From: DATBVX01 sp963705495
GTDB taxonomy: Bacteria > Pseudomonadota > Gammaproteobacteria > Steroidobacterales > Steroidobacteraceae
NCBI GenBank assembly: GCA_963705495.1
Contig: CAVPJQ010000014.1
Location: 1-64,000 of the forward strand
Reading direction: 5' to 3'
DNA length: 64,000 bases
Made by a program: the position numbers and the translations under genes. Below are positions 15,613 to 24,527 of the stretch, piece by piece (the first letter of the stretch is position 1; the number at the start of each line of letters is the position of its first letter). The notes below the pieces were generated by a model. That model was not told the origin of the DNA and ran no database searches. It worked only from the letters and a program-made list of their open reading frames with translations.

Positions 15613-16694
15613 AACCCCAGGTCGACGTCGAACATGTCGCTGATTTCCTCGCCCGTGGCCGCGGAGGTTTGCGATTCGCCGGCGATGAACTCATCGAGAC
15701 TGCCACGCACCTCCAGTGCCAGCCGCTCGAAGCGATACTGCGCCATGCGCACACGCGCCCAGGGAATGAAGAGGCCGAGCGTTGCAACAATCAGCACTGT
15801 GTTGCTGAGGTACAGCCAGAACAGATAGCCGGTCTGCATGCCGCTGAGCAGCCGATGCCGATGAATCGTCACGTTGCCGAGCGTGGCATTCTGCAGGCAC
15901 TTGTTGAGGAAGGCCCCTACGAGGAGTAACAGCGGCAGAAAGACGATCACGAGCTTCGGCAAGCTGGAGCTGAATTTCTTCGGATCGCTGAGCACATCGA
16001 TGCCGTGACCGCTCCAGGCGCGAAACAGGCCAATCCCGATTGCGATCGCAGCAATGTAGAGCAGCGCCGCGCGAAAATAGATCCAGTAGAGGACGCCGGG
16101 CCCCGCGAACAGGTTCAGCCGCGCCTTGCCGTAACTCGTGTTGTTGATGGCAAACCGGTAGCGGGCGTAGGCAAAGTATGGATAGAACAGTCCCAGCGTG
16201 ATGCCGACGAGCATGGCGAAGCCGATGAAGACCTTGGCAGCGCCGTTGTGATCCTGCTCGAAGTTGAAGCGGATATTGCGATAGGAGCTCATCCGTGCGC
16301 GAAAAGTGAGTGCCTTGACGGCGAGCCACGGCACGAAAAAGAAGAACAGGAGCGCCAGGAACACGCCGGCCAGTTCTGAGACCGCCGAAACGATGAAATA
16401 GACCAGGAACATGCCGAAGGCGATCAGGCGCCCTTTCAGAATCTGGCGCGGTTGCCCGTGATACTCGAAGACATCGCCGGCGAGATGCGTGTTGCCATAG
16501 AAATAGCGCATGCGGCGCACCTTGGCCCACGCGGAATAGATTCCGAGCGTCACCACGCTGAGCAGCAGATTCACGATCCAGATGCGGAAATATTCGCCGC
16601 CGGAGCCCGTGAATCGAAACTGCTCGATCGTGTTGCTGCTGTCGGGCGGCGATGCGGATCCTGGGGCGACAGAGTCGGCGGATGGTGCTTCCAT
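15609..16694 (-). CDS. YjgN-like (DUF898) multi-pass membrane protein
   Basis: I start at the ATG at 16694, preceded by GGAG six bases upstream; the frame is open much further but overlaps ubiB. The 361-residue product has the DUF898 pattern: a short soluble N-terminus, then FTGSGGEYFRIWIVNLLLSV, TLGIYSAWAKVRRMRYFYGN and a second related repeat TLGLFIPWARVRMAQYRFER near the C-terminus, with about eight transmembrane helices. The repeated W-A-[KR]-V-R-x-x-x-Y motif is diagnostic. The function is unknown. It is coupled to the M48 peptidase, a pairing also common in other proteobacteria. Confidence 0.85.
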   Translation of the reverse strand: MEAPSADSVAPGSASPPDSSNTIEQFRFTGSGGEYFRIWIVNLLLSVVTLGIYSAWAKVRRMRYFYGNTHLAGDVFEYHGQPRQILKGRLIAFGMFLVYFIVSAVSELAGVFLALLFFFFVPWLAVKALTFRARMSSYRNIRFNFEQDHNGAAKVFIGFAMLVGITLGLFYPYFAYARYRFAINNTSYGKARLNLFAGPGVLYWIYFRAALLYIAAIAIGIGLFRAWSGHGIDVLSDPKKFSSSLPKLVIVFLPLLLLVGAFLNKCLQNATLGNVTIHRHRLLSGMQTGYLFWLYLSNTVLIVATLGLFIPWARVRMAQYRFERLALEVRGSLDEFIAGESQTSAATGEEISDMFDVDLGL

Positions 16695-16705
16695 TGGTTC
16701 TCCGC

Positions 16706-18349
16706 TCAGTCGCGTCGCCAGATGGCAAAGAGCCAGAGCACACCGGTGACAGACAATGCCCAACCCGGCCAGCTCGGGTTGTGCCCCACTGCGAGCCAGA
16801 CGATGCCGCCGAGCAGCAGCACGCCGGCCACGGTGATCGCATCCCGGCGCGCATTGGTCTCGCGGACCGTGCGCTTGAGCTCTTCCAGCCCCGGCGTTTC
16901 CACCCTGAGACGCAGTCGCCCGTCCGCTGCCTGCTGGATCATGCCTTGCACGATTTGCGGCAGCGTCTTGGCCGCCTCGGCGAGGTCCGGGAGCTGCGTA
17001 CGCAATCGCTCCATGATCGCGCGTCCGCTGACGCGCTCGCGCATCCACTCGCGCAGGATGGGCTGTGCGGTCTTCCACAAATCCAGTTCCGGGTAGAGTT
17101 GCCGGCCCAGACCCTCGATGTTCAGCAGCGTCTTCTGCAGCAGCACCAGCTGCGGCTGGATCTCCATGTTGAAGCGGCGTGCGGTCTCGAACAGGCGCAG
17201 CAGCACCTGGCCGAACGAGATGTCCTTCAGCGGCTTGTTGAATATGGGCTCGCACACGGTGCGCACGGCGGATTCCAGCTCATCGACGCGTGTATCGGCG
17301 GGCACCCACCCGGAATCGACGTGCAGCTTCGCGACGCGGTGATAGTCGCGCTCGAAGAACGCCAGGAAGTTTTCCGCCAGGTAATACTGATCGCGCGGGC
17401 TCAGCGTGCCAACGATGCCGAAATCCACCGCGGCGTAGCGCGGATGCTCAGGATCATCCGCAATCACGAAGATGTTGCCGGGGTGCATGTCGGCATGAAA
17501 AAAGTTGTGCCGGAAGACCTGGGTGAAGAAGATCTCCACGCCGTTTTCGGCGAGCCGCGCGATGTTGGTCTTGAGGCTGCGCAATCGGGCCACATCACTG
17601 ATGGGAATCCCGTAGATGCGTTCCATCACGATGACGTTGCCGCGGCAGTAGTCCCAGTACACCTCCGGAACGTAGAGCAGGTCCGAGCCGGCGAAATTGC
17701 GCTTGAGCTGGGCGGCGTTCGCGGCCTCGCGCATCAAATCCAGCTCATCGAGGATGGTCTTCTGGTATTCACGCACGACTTCGACCGGCCGCAGGCGCCT
17801 GCCGTCGGTCCAGTAGCGCTCGGCGAGGCCCGCGAGAGCGTGCAACACCTCGAGGTCCCGGCCGATCACCTCGGCCATGCCTGGACGCAGGACCTTGACG
17901 ACCACTTTCGCGCCCCCGCGCAATGTCGCAGCGTGCACTTGTGCGATCGATGCTGCCGCCAGTGCGTTTTCCTCGAAGGCCTCGAACACCTCATCCGGTG
18001 AGCGCCCGTACGCAGTGGCGATGAGGGCGCGAGCTGTCGCACCGGGGAATGGCGGTACCTGGTCCTGGAGCTTCGCGAGCTCAGTGGCAATGTCGGCCGG
18101 CAGCAAATCCGGGCGCGTGGAAAGCGCCTGGCCGAACTTCACGAAAATCGGGCCAAGCTCCTCGAGGGCGAGGCGCAGCCGCGCGCCTCGCGGCAGGCCG
18201 CGGTCACGCGCGAACCACGTCCAGGGTGCGAGATAGAGGGCGAGCCGGAACGGACGGTAGAGGTGGGTGGCGGAGATGAAGTCATCGAAGCCGTGTCGGA
18301 CCAGGACGTGCTGGATCTGCAGCAGCCTCAGGGCAACACGCAGCTTCAT
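16706..18349 (-). CDS. ubiB: UbiB, ubiquinone biosynthesis ABC1-family kinase-like protein
   Basis: This 547-residue membrane-anchored member of the ABC1/ADCK family is needed for ubiquinone synthesis, probably as an ATPase that helps lipid intermediates reach the Ubi enzymes. It has the KxGQ motif (FVKFGQALSTRPDLLP), the alanine-rich nucleotide loop (ALAAASIAQVHAA), the lysine region KVVVKVLRP, the catalytic HADMHPGNIF and VDFGIVG. Two C-terminal transmembrane helices follow (ITVAGVLLLGGIVWLAVG, WALSVTGVLWLFAIW). I start at the ATG at 18349, which overlaps the ubiJ stop (18346); a longer frame upstream runs inside ubiJ. Confidence 0.93.
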   Translation of the reverse strand: MKLRVALRLLQIQHVLVRHGFDDFISATHLYRPFRLALYLAPWTWFARDRGLPRGARLRLALEELGPIFVKFGQALSTRPDLLPADIATELAKLQDQVPPFPGATARALIATAYGRSPDEVFEAFEENALAAASIAQVHAATLRGGAKVVVKVLRPGMAEVIGRDLEVLHALAGLAERYWTDGRRLRPVEVVREYQKTILDELDLMREAANAAQLKRNFAGSDLLYVPEVYWDYCRGNVIVMERIYGIPISDVARLRSLKTNIARLAENGVEIFFTQVFRHNFFHADMHPGNIFVIADDPEHPRYAAVDFGIVGTLSPRDQYYLAENFLAFFERDYHRVAKLHVDSGWVPADTRVDELESAVRTVCEPIFNKPLKDISFGQVLLRLFETARRFNMEIQPQLVLLQKTLLNIEGLGRQLYPELDLWKTAQPILREWMRERVSGRAIMERLRTQLPDLAEAAKTLPQIVQGMIQQAADGRLRLRVETPGLEELKRTVRETNARRDAITVAGVLLLGGIVWLAVGHNPSWPGWALSVTGVLWLFAIWRRD

Positions 18350-18942
18350 CGCTTTGAACGCCCGGCGAGCCGCGTGACGCGTGCCTCGAGGCGATCGGCA
18401 GACTCGCGTTGCTCGTCGACCTCGCGCAGGAATTCGTTCATTTCGGTTCGCGTCACGAGGTCGCGGCCTTCTTCCTGCAAGTACTCGCCGACGTTGGCAG
18501 CGAAAGTTGCGGCGCTCTTGCGTCCCCACCCGGTGATACCGCGAATGGCGTTGCCAACCTGGTGGGCGGCGACATCACCGATGTGGCGCGACAGCTCCTC
18601 CTCCAGCTCGGGACGCGCGGCGCGCAGCAGCTCCTGGAATCCTTCGGCAATTTCGGCATCGCCGTTGATCGTCACCGGGCTGCTGCGCAGCCGCACCCGG
18701 GCATCACTGCCGATCAGCGCCAGAAGACTGAGTGGCGTGCCCGAAACGCTTGCATCCGCGGTCTCGTCCGCTGCCGCGCTGAGCGTGATCTGACCCGAAT
18801 CGATGCTCGCCCGCACCTTCAACGGCAGGCCTTCAATATGTACCGCCAATGAACGGCCTTCGAGCCGATGCGCCAAGGCTTGTGCTTGCGTCGACATGGC
18901 GACGTTGCGGTTCAGGAGTCCGGCGAGCTGATCCAGCAGCAT
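18346..18942 (-). CDS. ubiJ: UbiJ, ubiquinone biosynthesis accessory factor (SCP2 domain)
   Basis: The 198-residue protein has an N-terminal SCP2-like lipid-binding domain (LAVHIEGLPLKVRASIDSGQ, SVSGTPLSLLALIGSDARVRL, ITINGDAEIAEGFQELL-like segment) and a C-terminal coiled-coil (YLQEEGRDLVTRTEMNEFLREVDEQ). In E. coli UbiJ and UbiK scaffold the soluble Ubi complex and bind ubiquinone intermediates. The order ubiE-ubiJ-ubiB is conserved and supports this assignment despite the family's low sequence conservation. Confidence 0.88.
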   Translation of the reverse strand: MLLDQLAGLLNRNVAMSTQAQALAHRLEGRSLAVHIEGLPLKVRASIDSGQITLSAAADETADASVSGTPLSLLALIGSDARVRLRSSPVTINGDAEIAEGFQELLRAARPELEEELSRHIGDVAAHQVGNAIRGITGWGRKSAATFAANVGEYLQEEGRDLVTRTEMNEFLREVDEQRESADRLEARVTRLAGRSKR

Positions 18943-18958
18943 GCGTCAGTAGCCGATT

Positions 18959-19729
18959 TCAATAACGATAGCCGCGGTGCACGGCGACGATGCCGCCGCT
19001 CAGGTTGTGATAGCGGCAGCCCTCGAGGCCCGCATCCTTCAGCATCGCGAGAAGTGACTCCTGGTCGGGATGCATGCGGATCGATTCCGCCAGGTAGCGG
19101 TAGCTGTCCGCATCGCTCGCCACCAGCTTGCCGAGCAGCGGCAGCACCCGAAACGAGTAGGCGTCATAGAGGGGTTTCAACCCGGGCAATTTGGGGTGCG
19201 AGAACTCCAGGATGATGAGTTGGCCGCCAGGGCGCAGTACACGCCTCATGGACGCAAGCGCAGCGGGCTTGTCCGTCACATTGCGCAGACCGAACGCGAT
19301 CGTCACGCAGTCGAAGCTCTGATCGGCCAGCGGCAAGCACTCGGCGTCCGCGATGCAGAACAAGACGTTGCTCGCAATGCCGGCATCCAGGAGTCGCTCG
19401 CGGCCGCGTGCGAGCATGGCGGCATTGATATCCGAGAGCACGATGAGACCACTGCGTCCGACCTGGCGCGCGAGGCCCAGCGTGAGATCGCCGGTGCCGC
19501 CGGCAACATCCAACGCCCGTTGGCCTTGCCTGAGGCCGGTCAGGGACAACGCGAACTGCTTCCAGAGCCGGTGCATTCCGCCCGACATCAGGTCGTTCAT
19601 CAGGTCATATTTGCCGGCGACGGAGTCGAACACGCCGCGGACGCGGTGCGCCTTCTGCTCCCAAGCGACCTGTTCGAATCCGAAGTCCGCTTTGCGCCCG
19701 GCGGAATCCTGGTTGTCAGTCGAGCCCAT
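18959..19729 (-). CDS. ubiE: UbiE, C-methyltransferase of ubiquinone/menaquinone synthesis
   Basis: The 256-residue SAM-dependent methyltransferase has motif I (ALDVAGGTGDLTLGLA), the family signatures YDLMNDLMSGGMHRLWK and RVLRPGGQLIILEFSHP, and the C-terminal GGIVAVHRGYR. It C-methylates the 2-polyprenyl benzoquinol intermediate. The ATG at 19729 is two bases after the stop of the DUF971 gene (TAGCGATG), so translation is probably coupled; a longer in-frame start upstream would overlap that gene. UbiJ and UbiB follow on the same strand. Confidence 0.95.
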   Translation of the reverse strand: MGSTDNQDSAGRKADFGFEQVAWEQKAHRVRGVFDSVAGKYDLMNDLMSGGMHRLWKQFALSLTGLRQGQRALDVAGGTGDLTLGLARQVGRSGLIVLSDINAAMLARGRERLLDAGIASNVLFCIADAECLPLADQSFDCVTIAFGLRNVTDKPAALASMRRVLRPGGQLIILEFSHPKLPGLKPLYDAYSFRVLPLLGKLVASDADSYRYLAESIRMHPDQESLLAMLKDAGLEGCRYHNLSGGIVAVHRGYRY

Positions 19730-19731
19730 CG

Positions 19732-20109
19732 CTAGGATTGTACTGGTCCGGCAGGCTTGCGCTCGTAGCCGTACTGCTCGAGGCGCGACAAGTAGTGCTG
19801 CCACTTCGCCCCGAAGTCGCGGCCCAGCTCGTACAGGTACTTCCACGAATACAGGCCGGTGTCGTGGCCGTCGTCGAAGATCAACCGCACCGCATACTGC
19901 CCGGTGGGCTCGACTCGGGTCACCACGACGTTCTCCTTGGCGAACTGCAGCACTTCCTGTCCAGGGCCGTGGCCCTTCACTTCGGCAGACGGCGAGTAGA
20001 CGCGCAGGTACTCGAACGGCAGCTCGAAACGCTGCCCATCATCGAAACTCACCTCGAGCAGGCGTGACCTGCGCCTGAGCTTGATGTCGGTGGGTTGGGG
20101 ATCGGACAT
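19732..20109 (-). CDS. DUF971 domain protein
   Basis: The 125-residue protein consists of a DUF971 domain (related to the N-terminal domain of gamma-butyrobetaine hydroxylase): LEVSFDDGQRFELPFEYLRVYSPSAE-like opening, VEPTGQYAVRLIFDDGHDTG and YSWKYLYELG. The domain may bind metal or Fe-S related partners in other proteins, but its role here is unknown. It is the first gene of the DUF971-ubiE-ubiJ-ubiB operon, an arrangement found in many Gammaproteobacteria. The ATG at 20109 is chosen because residues upstream of it do not belong to the domain. Confidence 0.88.
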   Translation of the reverse strand: MSDPQPTDIKLRRRSRLLEVSFDDGQRFELPFEYLRVYSPSAEVKGHGPGQEVLQFAKENVVVTRVEPTGQYAVRLIFDDGHDTGLYSWKYLYELGRDFGAKWQHYLSRLEQYGYERKPAGPVQS

Positions 20110-20294
20110 GGCCGGATTATTGCCGATCCGCAGCCCACGCCTGGCAGGCCTCCAAATATAGATGCATGGCCTTGTTCCGCTGCGCCGCAGCAAGACGCTG
20201 AAACCCGCTAGCCGACAGTCTCGCGCTCCGTGACTTCGTCGGCGCGCTGCCTATACTTGCGCGTTCCGTTCAACTGCAGGGAAAGGGGGCGACC

Positions 20295-20768
20295 ATGAGC
20301 ATTGCGCCGACCGTTCACCAGGCCCTGAAGATGAAGGAGATCGACCACGAGATCCTGCGGCATCCGCATGCGGCGTCGAGCTCACGGGTTGCCGAGGCAG
20401 CTCACGTAGCGGGCGACTGCATCGCCAAGGCCGTGGTGCTGAAAGACGAGCAGGGCTTCGTGCTGGCGGTGCTGCCGGCAACGCATCGCATCCTGACGGA
20501 GGTGCTGAACTCGACCCTGCATCGCAAGCTCGGGCTCGCGACCGAAGAGGATCTCAAGCGCCTGTTTGCGGATTGCGAGCGCGGCGCGGTTCCTGCGCTT
20601 GGCGCAGAATACGGAATACCGACGGTCGTGGAGGCCTCGCTCCGCGATCAAAGCGATATCTATCTCGAAGCGGGAGACCATGAAGAGCTGGTACATGTCA
20701 CCGAGAAGAGTTTCGAGCGGCTCATGGACGGTGCGCAGTTTCTGCGCTTCAGCCGCCACTACAGCTGA
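20295..20768 (+). CDS. YbaK/ProX-type aminoacyl-tRNA deacylase family protein
   Basis: The 157-residue protein matches the YbaK/EbsC fold: DHEILRHPHAASSSRVAEAAHV, the conserved lysine in IAKAVVLKD, VLAVLPATHRI and the GAVPALGAEYGI loop. Family members hydrolyse mischarged aminoacyl-tRNAs (Cys-tRNA-Pro, Ala-tRNA-Pro). The subfamily here, with YGIPTVVEASLRDQSDIYLEAGDHEEL, is usually annotated as YbaK/EbsC, and its substrate is not established. A strong GGGAAAGGGGG precedes the ATG. The 185 bases upstream hold no gene; TATACT at 20252-20257 may be a -10 box. Confidence 0.82.
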   Translation: MSIAPTVHQALKMKEIDHEILRHPHAASSSRVAEAAHVAGDCIAKAVVLKDEQGFVLAVLPATHRILTEVLNSTLHRKLGLATEEDLKRLFADCERGAVPALGAEYGIPTVVEASLRDQSDIYLEAGDHEELVHVTEKSFERLMDGAQFLRFSRHYS

Positions 20769-20900
20769 AGAAACTGCAGGTGAAACCGGCGCACGGCCCG
20801 CCGGTCAAATCCAGGGGTCGCAGCCCACCCACGATTGAACCTCGCAGGGGGCGGATCGAAAGGTCCGTCCCCCTCACTACACTCACCCCCTGACAAACGA

Positions 20901-22709
20901 ATGAATCCTACGGATACGAAGCATCCGGAATACTTTCACCGCGTCGTCGATTGCCAGTGGGCGTGTCCCGCGCACACCGACGTGCCGGAATACATCCGCC
21001 TCATCGCGCAGGGCCGATTCAGCGACGCCTACATGGTGAATCGCGAATCGAACGTGTTCCCGGCGATTCTCGGTCGGGTCTGCGATCGGCCCTGTGAGCC
21101 CGCTTGCCGGCGCGGCCGGGTCGAGAAAAAACCGGTCGCGATCTGCAGGCTGAAGCGCGTCGCTGCGGATCTGCGCGATGACATCAGCGACCGGTTGCCG
21201 AAGATCCCAAAGCTCAAGAACGGCAAGCGCATCGCTTGTATCGGCGCCGGTTGCGCTTCGCTCACAGTGGCGAACGACCTGCTGCCGCTCGGCTATAAAG
21301 TCACGATCTTCGAAGCCTTCGACAAGCCCGGCGGCTTGATGCGGACGAACATTCCGTCCTTCCGCTTGCCGGCGGACGTGCTCGACGATGAGATCGGCCA
21401 GATCCTCGGTATGGGCGTGGATCTCAGGCTCGGCCAGCGCATCGACAGCATGCGCGCGCTCCTCGCCTCGGGCGAATTCGACGCGGTGTTCGTGGGCTCA
21501 GGCGCGCCCAAGGGAAAAGAGCTCGTGTTGCCGGGCCGTCACGACACCGATCGCATCCACATCGGCATCACCTGGCTCGAATCGGTGGCGTTCGGTCACA
21601 TCGAATCGATCGGCGAGCGCGTCCTGATCATTGGTGTCGGCAACACGGCGATGGATTGCTGCCGCACCTCGTTGCGGCTGGGCGCGAAGAGCGTGAAGGT
21701 CATGGCACGCAAGCCGCGCGGCTTCTTCAAGGCGTCCGACTGGGAGCTCGACGATGCCGAGGAGGAGAACGTCGAGATCGTCATCAATCACTCGCCCAGG
21801 GAATTCGTGATCAAGGACGGCAAGCTGGTTGGAATGACGTTTGACAAGATGGAGTACGACATCGATCGTGGCAGCATCAAGGCGGAGCGCGTCATCGGCG
21901 AGGAATTCTTCCCCTGCGACGATGTGATCCTTGCAATCGGCCAGGAGAACGCCTTCCCGTGGGTGGAGCGCGATCTTGGCATCGAGTTCGATAAGTGGGA
22001 CGTGCCGGTGGTCGACAAGGTGACCTTTCAGTCGACGCGAGCCGGAGTGTTCTTCGGCGGCGATGCGGCTTTCGGACCCAAGAACATCATCTGGGCAGTG
22101 GAGCATGGCCACCAGGCCGCAATCTCGATTCACAAGCATTGCCAGAGTGAGTCGCTGACCGAGCGCCTGCCGAATGGCGTCAATCTGCAGAGCCGCAAGA
22201 TGGGCATGCACGAGTGGTCGTACGCCAACGACTACAACCCGGCCGAGCGGCGGCTGATGCCGCACGTGAGCCTCAAGGAGCGCTTCAAGAAGCTCAACAT
22301 CGAGGTCGAGCTCGGCTTCACGCCTGAGCAGGCGGAGGCCGAAGTGCAACGTTGCCTCAACTGCGACGTGCAGACGGTGTTCGAGGCGAAGCTGTGCATC
22401 GAGTGCGACGCCTGCCTCGACATCTGTCCGGTGGATTGCCTCACCATCACGGCCAATGGCGAGGAGACGGAGCTGCGCCAACGGCTCAAGGCGCCGGCGC
22501 GCAACCTGCAACAGCCGCTCTACGTTTCAAGTGCGCTGCCCCAAACCGGCCGCGTCATGGTGAAAGACGAAGATCTGTGCGTGCACTGTGGACTCTGCGC
22601 CGAGCGCTGCCCCACCGCGGCCTGGGACATGCAGAAGTCCACGATCTTTATTCCGCACGCCATCGATGAGGACCGTTCATGCCCGACCGAGCAGCGCCAG
22701 AGCGCATAA
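20901..22709 (+). CDS. FAD/Fe-S NAD(P)H oxidoreductase subunit (GltD-like, KorQ-type)
   Basis: The 602-residue flavoprotein has an N-terminal GltD-type Fe-S region (CQWACPAHTDVPEYI, VCDRPCEPACRRG), an FAD Rossmann fold (CIGAGCASLTVANDLL), an NAD(P)H-binding fold (LIIGVGNTAMDCCRTSLRLG) and the second FAD signature FFGGDAAFGPKNIIWAVEHG. The C-terminal ferredoxin-like region carries two cysteine clusters (CIECDACLDICPVDC and CVHCGLCAERCPTAAW). It overlaps a 2-oxoacid oxidoreductase alpha gene by 31 bases. This matches the KorABQ complex described from Azoarcus evansii, where KorQ links the 2-oxoglutarate:ferredoxin reaction to NADP+. That assignment is an inference from architecture and operon. 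Start ATG 20901 follows TGACAAACGA without a strong ribosome-binding site. Confidence 0.8.
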   Translation: MNPTDTKHPEYFHRVVDCQWACPAHTDVPEYIRLIAQGRFSDAYMVNRESNVFPAILGRVCDRPCEPACRRGRVEKKPVAICRLKRVAADLRDDISDRLPKIPKLKNGKRIACIGAGCASLTVANDLLPLGYKVTIFEAFDKPGGLMRTNIPSFRLPADVLDDEIGQILGMGVDLRLGQRIDSMRALLASGEFDAVFVGSGAPKGKELVLPGRHDTDRIHIGITWLESVAFGHIESIGERVLIIGVGNTAMDCCRTSLRLGAKSVKVMARKPRGFFKASDWELDDAEEENVEIVINHSPREFVIKDGKLVGMTFDKMEYDIDRGSIKAERVIGEEFFPCDDVILAIGQENAFPWVERDLGIEFDKWDVPVVDKVTFQSTRAGVFFGGDAAFGPKNIIWAVEHGHQAAISIHKHCQSESLTERLPNGVNLQSRKMGMHEWSYANDYNPAERRLMPHVSLKERFKKLNIEVELGFTPEQAEAEVQRCLNCDVQTVFEAKLCIECDACLDICPVDCLTITANGEETELRQRLKAPARNLQQPLYVSSALPQTGRVMVKDEDLCVHCGLCAERCPTAAWDMQKSTIFIPHAIDEDRSCPTEQRQSA

Positions 22710-24517
22710 ACGACTTCGTCGTCAAGATCGCGACCGTGAACGGCACCGGCTCCGCCAGTGCCAATACGCTGCTCATGAAGTCGATCTTCCGCATGGGCGT
22801 GCCCGTGATGGGCAAGAACTACTTCCCGTCCAACATCCAGGGCCTGCCGACCTGGTACGAGATCCGGGTCACCAAGGACGGCTATGTCGCTCGCTCCGGG
22901 CGCATCGACCTGATGGTGGCGATGAACGCGGAGACCTACGTGCGCGATCTCAAGGAGGTGAGTGCCGGCGGCTATCTCATCTACGACTCGACCTGGCCGC
23001 GATCCACACTCCTGCAACGCGACGACATCACCATCATCGGGGTGCCGCTCGCGAAACTGTGCAACGAGAACTTCCAGGGCGTGCGCTCACGCATCCTGAT
23101 GAAGAACATTGCCTACGCCGGAGTTCTGGCCGCACTCCTCGACATCGACATGGAGAAGCTCAAGGAGCTCCTCAACGAGACCTACGGCAAGAAGGCGAAC
23201 CTGGTCGCGGCGAACCTCAAGGCGGTCGAGCTCGGTTACAACTACACCAAGGAAAATGTGCCCTGCCCGCTGCCACTCAGGGTCAAGCCGATGGACAAGA
23301 CGAGCGGCTACATCATGATCGACGGCAACACCGCGGCAGCGCTGGGTTGCGTCTATGCCGGCGCTACGGTGGGCGCCTGGTATCCGATCACGCCGTCGAC
23401 CTCGCTCATGGATGCCTTCAAGGGCTTCTGCGAGAAGCTGCGCATCGACCCCGAAACCGGCAAGAAGAATTTCATGATCATCCAGGCCGAGGACGAGCTC
23501 GCCGCCATCGGCATCGTCCTGGGCGCGACCTGGAACGGCGTGCGCGCGTTCACGCCGACGAGCGGCCCGGGCATCTCGCTGATGAATGAATTCCTCGGGC
23601 TCGCCTATTACGCGGAAGTGCCTGCGGTGATCTTCGACGTGCAGCGCGTGGGGCCCTCGACCGGCATGCCGACGCGCACGCAGCAGGCGGACATCCTGCT
23701 GTGCGCCTATGCATCGCACGGCGATACGCGTCACGTGCTGCTGTTCCCGGCTAATCCCGAGGAGTGCTTCTACCTCGCGGTCAAGGCGTTCGATCTTGCG
23801 GAACGCCTGCAGACGCCCGTCATGGTGCTCTCGGACCTGGACATCGGCATGAACGATTGGATGTGCCCCGATCTCAAGTGGGACGACGCCTACCAGCCGG
23901 ATCGCGGCAAGATCCTGAGCAAGGAAGAGGTGCTGAAGCTCGATCGTTTCTTCCGCTTCGTGGATCGCGACGAGGATGGCATCACCTATCGCACCCTGCC
24001 GGGCGTGCATCCGAAAGCGTCCTATTTCACCCGCGGCTCGGGGCACACGCAGTACGGTGGCTACACGGAAGATTCGGCCGAGTACCAGCTGGTGCTCGAC
24101 CGGCTGAAGCGCAAGTTCAGCACCGCTTCGCGTCTCGTTCCGCACGCGGTCATCGAGCAGCGTGGTCCATTCGATGTCGCTATCGTCGCTGTCGGCAGTT
24201 CCGATGGCGCGGTGCGCGAAGCGCTCGACATCCTGCAGGCACGCGGCGTGGGCGTGAATTACATGCGCGTCCGTGCCTTCCCGTTCGGCAGGGAGGTCGA
24301 GGATTTCCTCAACCGGCATGAAGTGGTGTTTGTGGTCGAGCAGAACCGGGATGCGCAGCTGCGTTCGCTGTTGACCCTCGAGACCTCGGTCGACAAGGCG
24401 CGCCTGCGCTCGATCCTGCACTACAGCGGCTTGTCGATCTCCTCGGAGTGCATCGTCAACGGAGTAATGGCCGAAGTGGGAGAGGGTCGCAGCCGCATCA
24501 CCGGCGCGGCCAGCTGA
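22679..24517 (+). CDS. 2-oxoacid:acceptor oxidoreductase, fused gamma-alpha subunit
   Basis: The 612-residue protein joins a gamma domain (residues about 10-190, IATVNGTGSASANTLLMKSI, GKNYFPSNIQGLPTWYEIRV) to a thiamine-dependent alpha domain (GATVGAWYPITPSTSLMDAF, IIQAEDELAAIGIVLGATW, FTPTSGPGISLMNEFLGLAY). A C-terminal domain (VAIVAVGSSDGAVREALDIL) completes it. Such fusions are typical of KorA-type 2-oxoglutarate or related 2-oxoacid:ferredoxin oxidoreductases. The exact substrate cannot be read. The start at 22679 has GAGGA upstream and lies inside the flavoprotein gene; the beta subunit follows after ten bases. Confidence 0.88.
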   Translation: MPDRAAPERINDFVVKIATVNGTGSASANTLLMKSIFRMGVPVMGKNYFPSNIQGLPTWYEIRVTKDGYVARSGRIDLMVAMNAETYVRDLKEVSAGGYLIYDSTWPRSTLLQRDDITIIGVPLAKLCNENFQGVRSRILMKNIAYAGVLAALLDIDMEKLKELLNETYGKKANLVAANLKAVELGYNYTKENVPCPLPLRVKPMDKTSGYIMIDGNTAAALGCVYAGATVGAWYPITPSTSLMDAFKGFCEKLRIDPETGKKNFMIIQAEDELAAIGIVLGATWNGVRAFTPTSGPGISLMNEFLGLAYYAEVPAVIFDVQRVGPSTGMPTRTQQADILLCAYASHGDTRHVLLFPANPEECFYLAVKAFDLAERLQTPVMVLSDLDIGMNDWMCPDLKWDDAYQPDRGKILSKEEVLKLDRFFRFVDRDEDGITYRTLPGVHPKASYFTRGSGHTQYGGYTEDSAEYQLVLDRLKRKFSTASRLVPHAVIEQRGPFDVAIVAVGSSDGAVREALDILQARGVGVNYMRVRAFPFGREVEDFLNRHEVVFVVEQNRDAQLRSLLTLETSVDKARLRSILHYSGLSISSECIVNGVMAEVGEGRSRITGAAS

Positions 24518-24527
24518 AGGAGTCCTC

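Noticed and set aside
16652..18001. Long open frame antisense to ubiB
   Set aside because: It is the shadow of a GC-rich coding gene; the ubiB product has clear kinase-family motifs and this frame has no recognisable domain.
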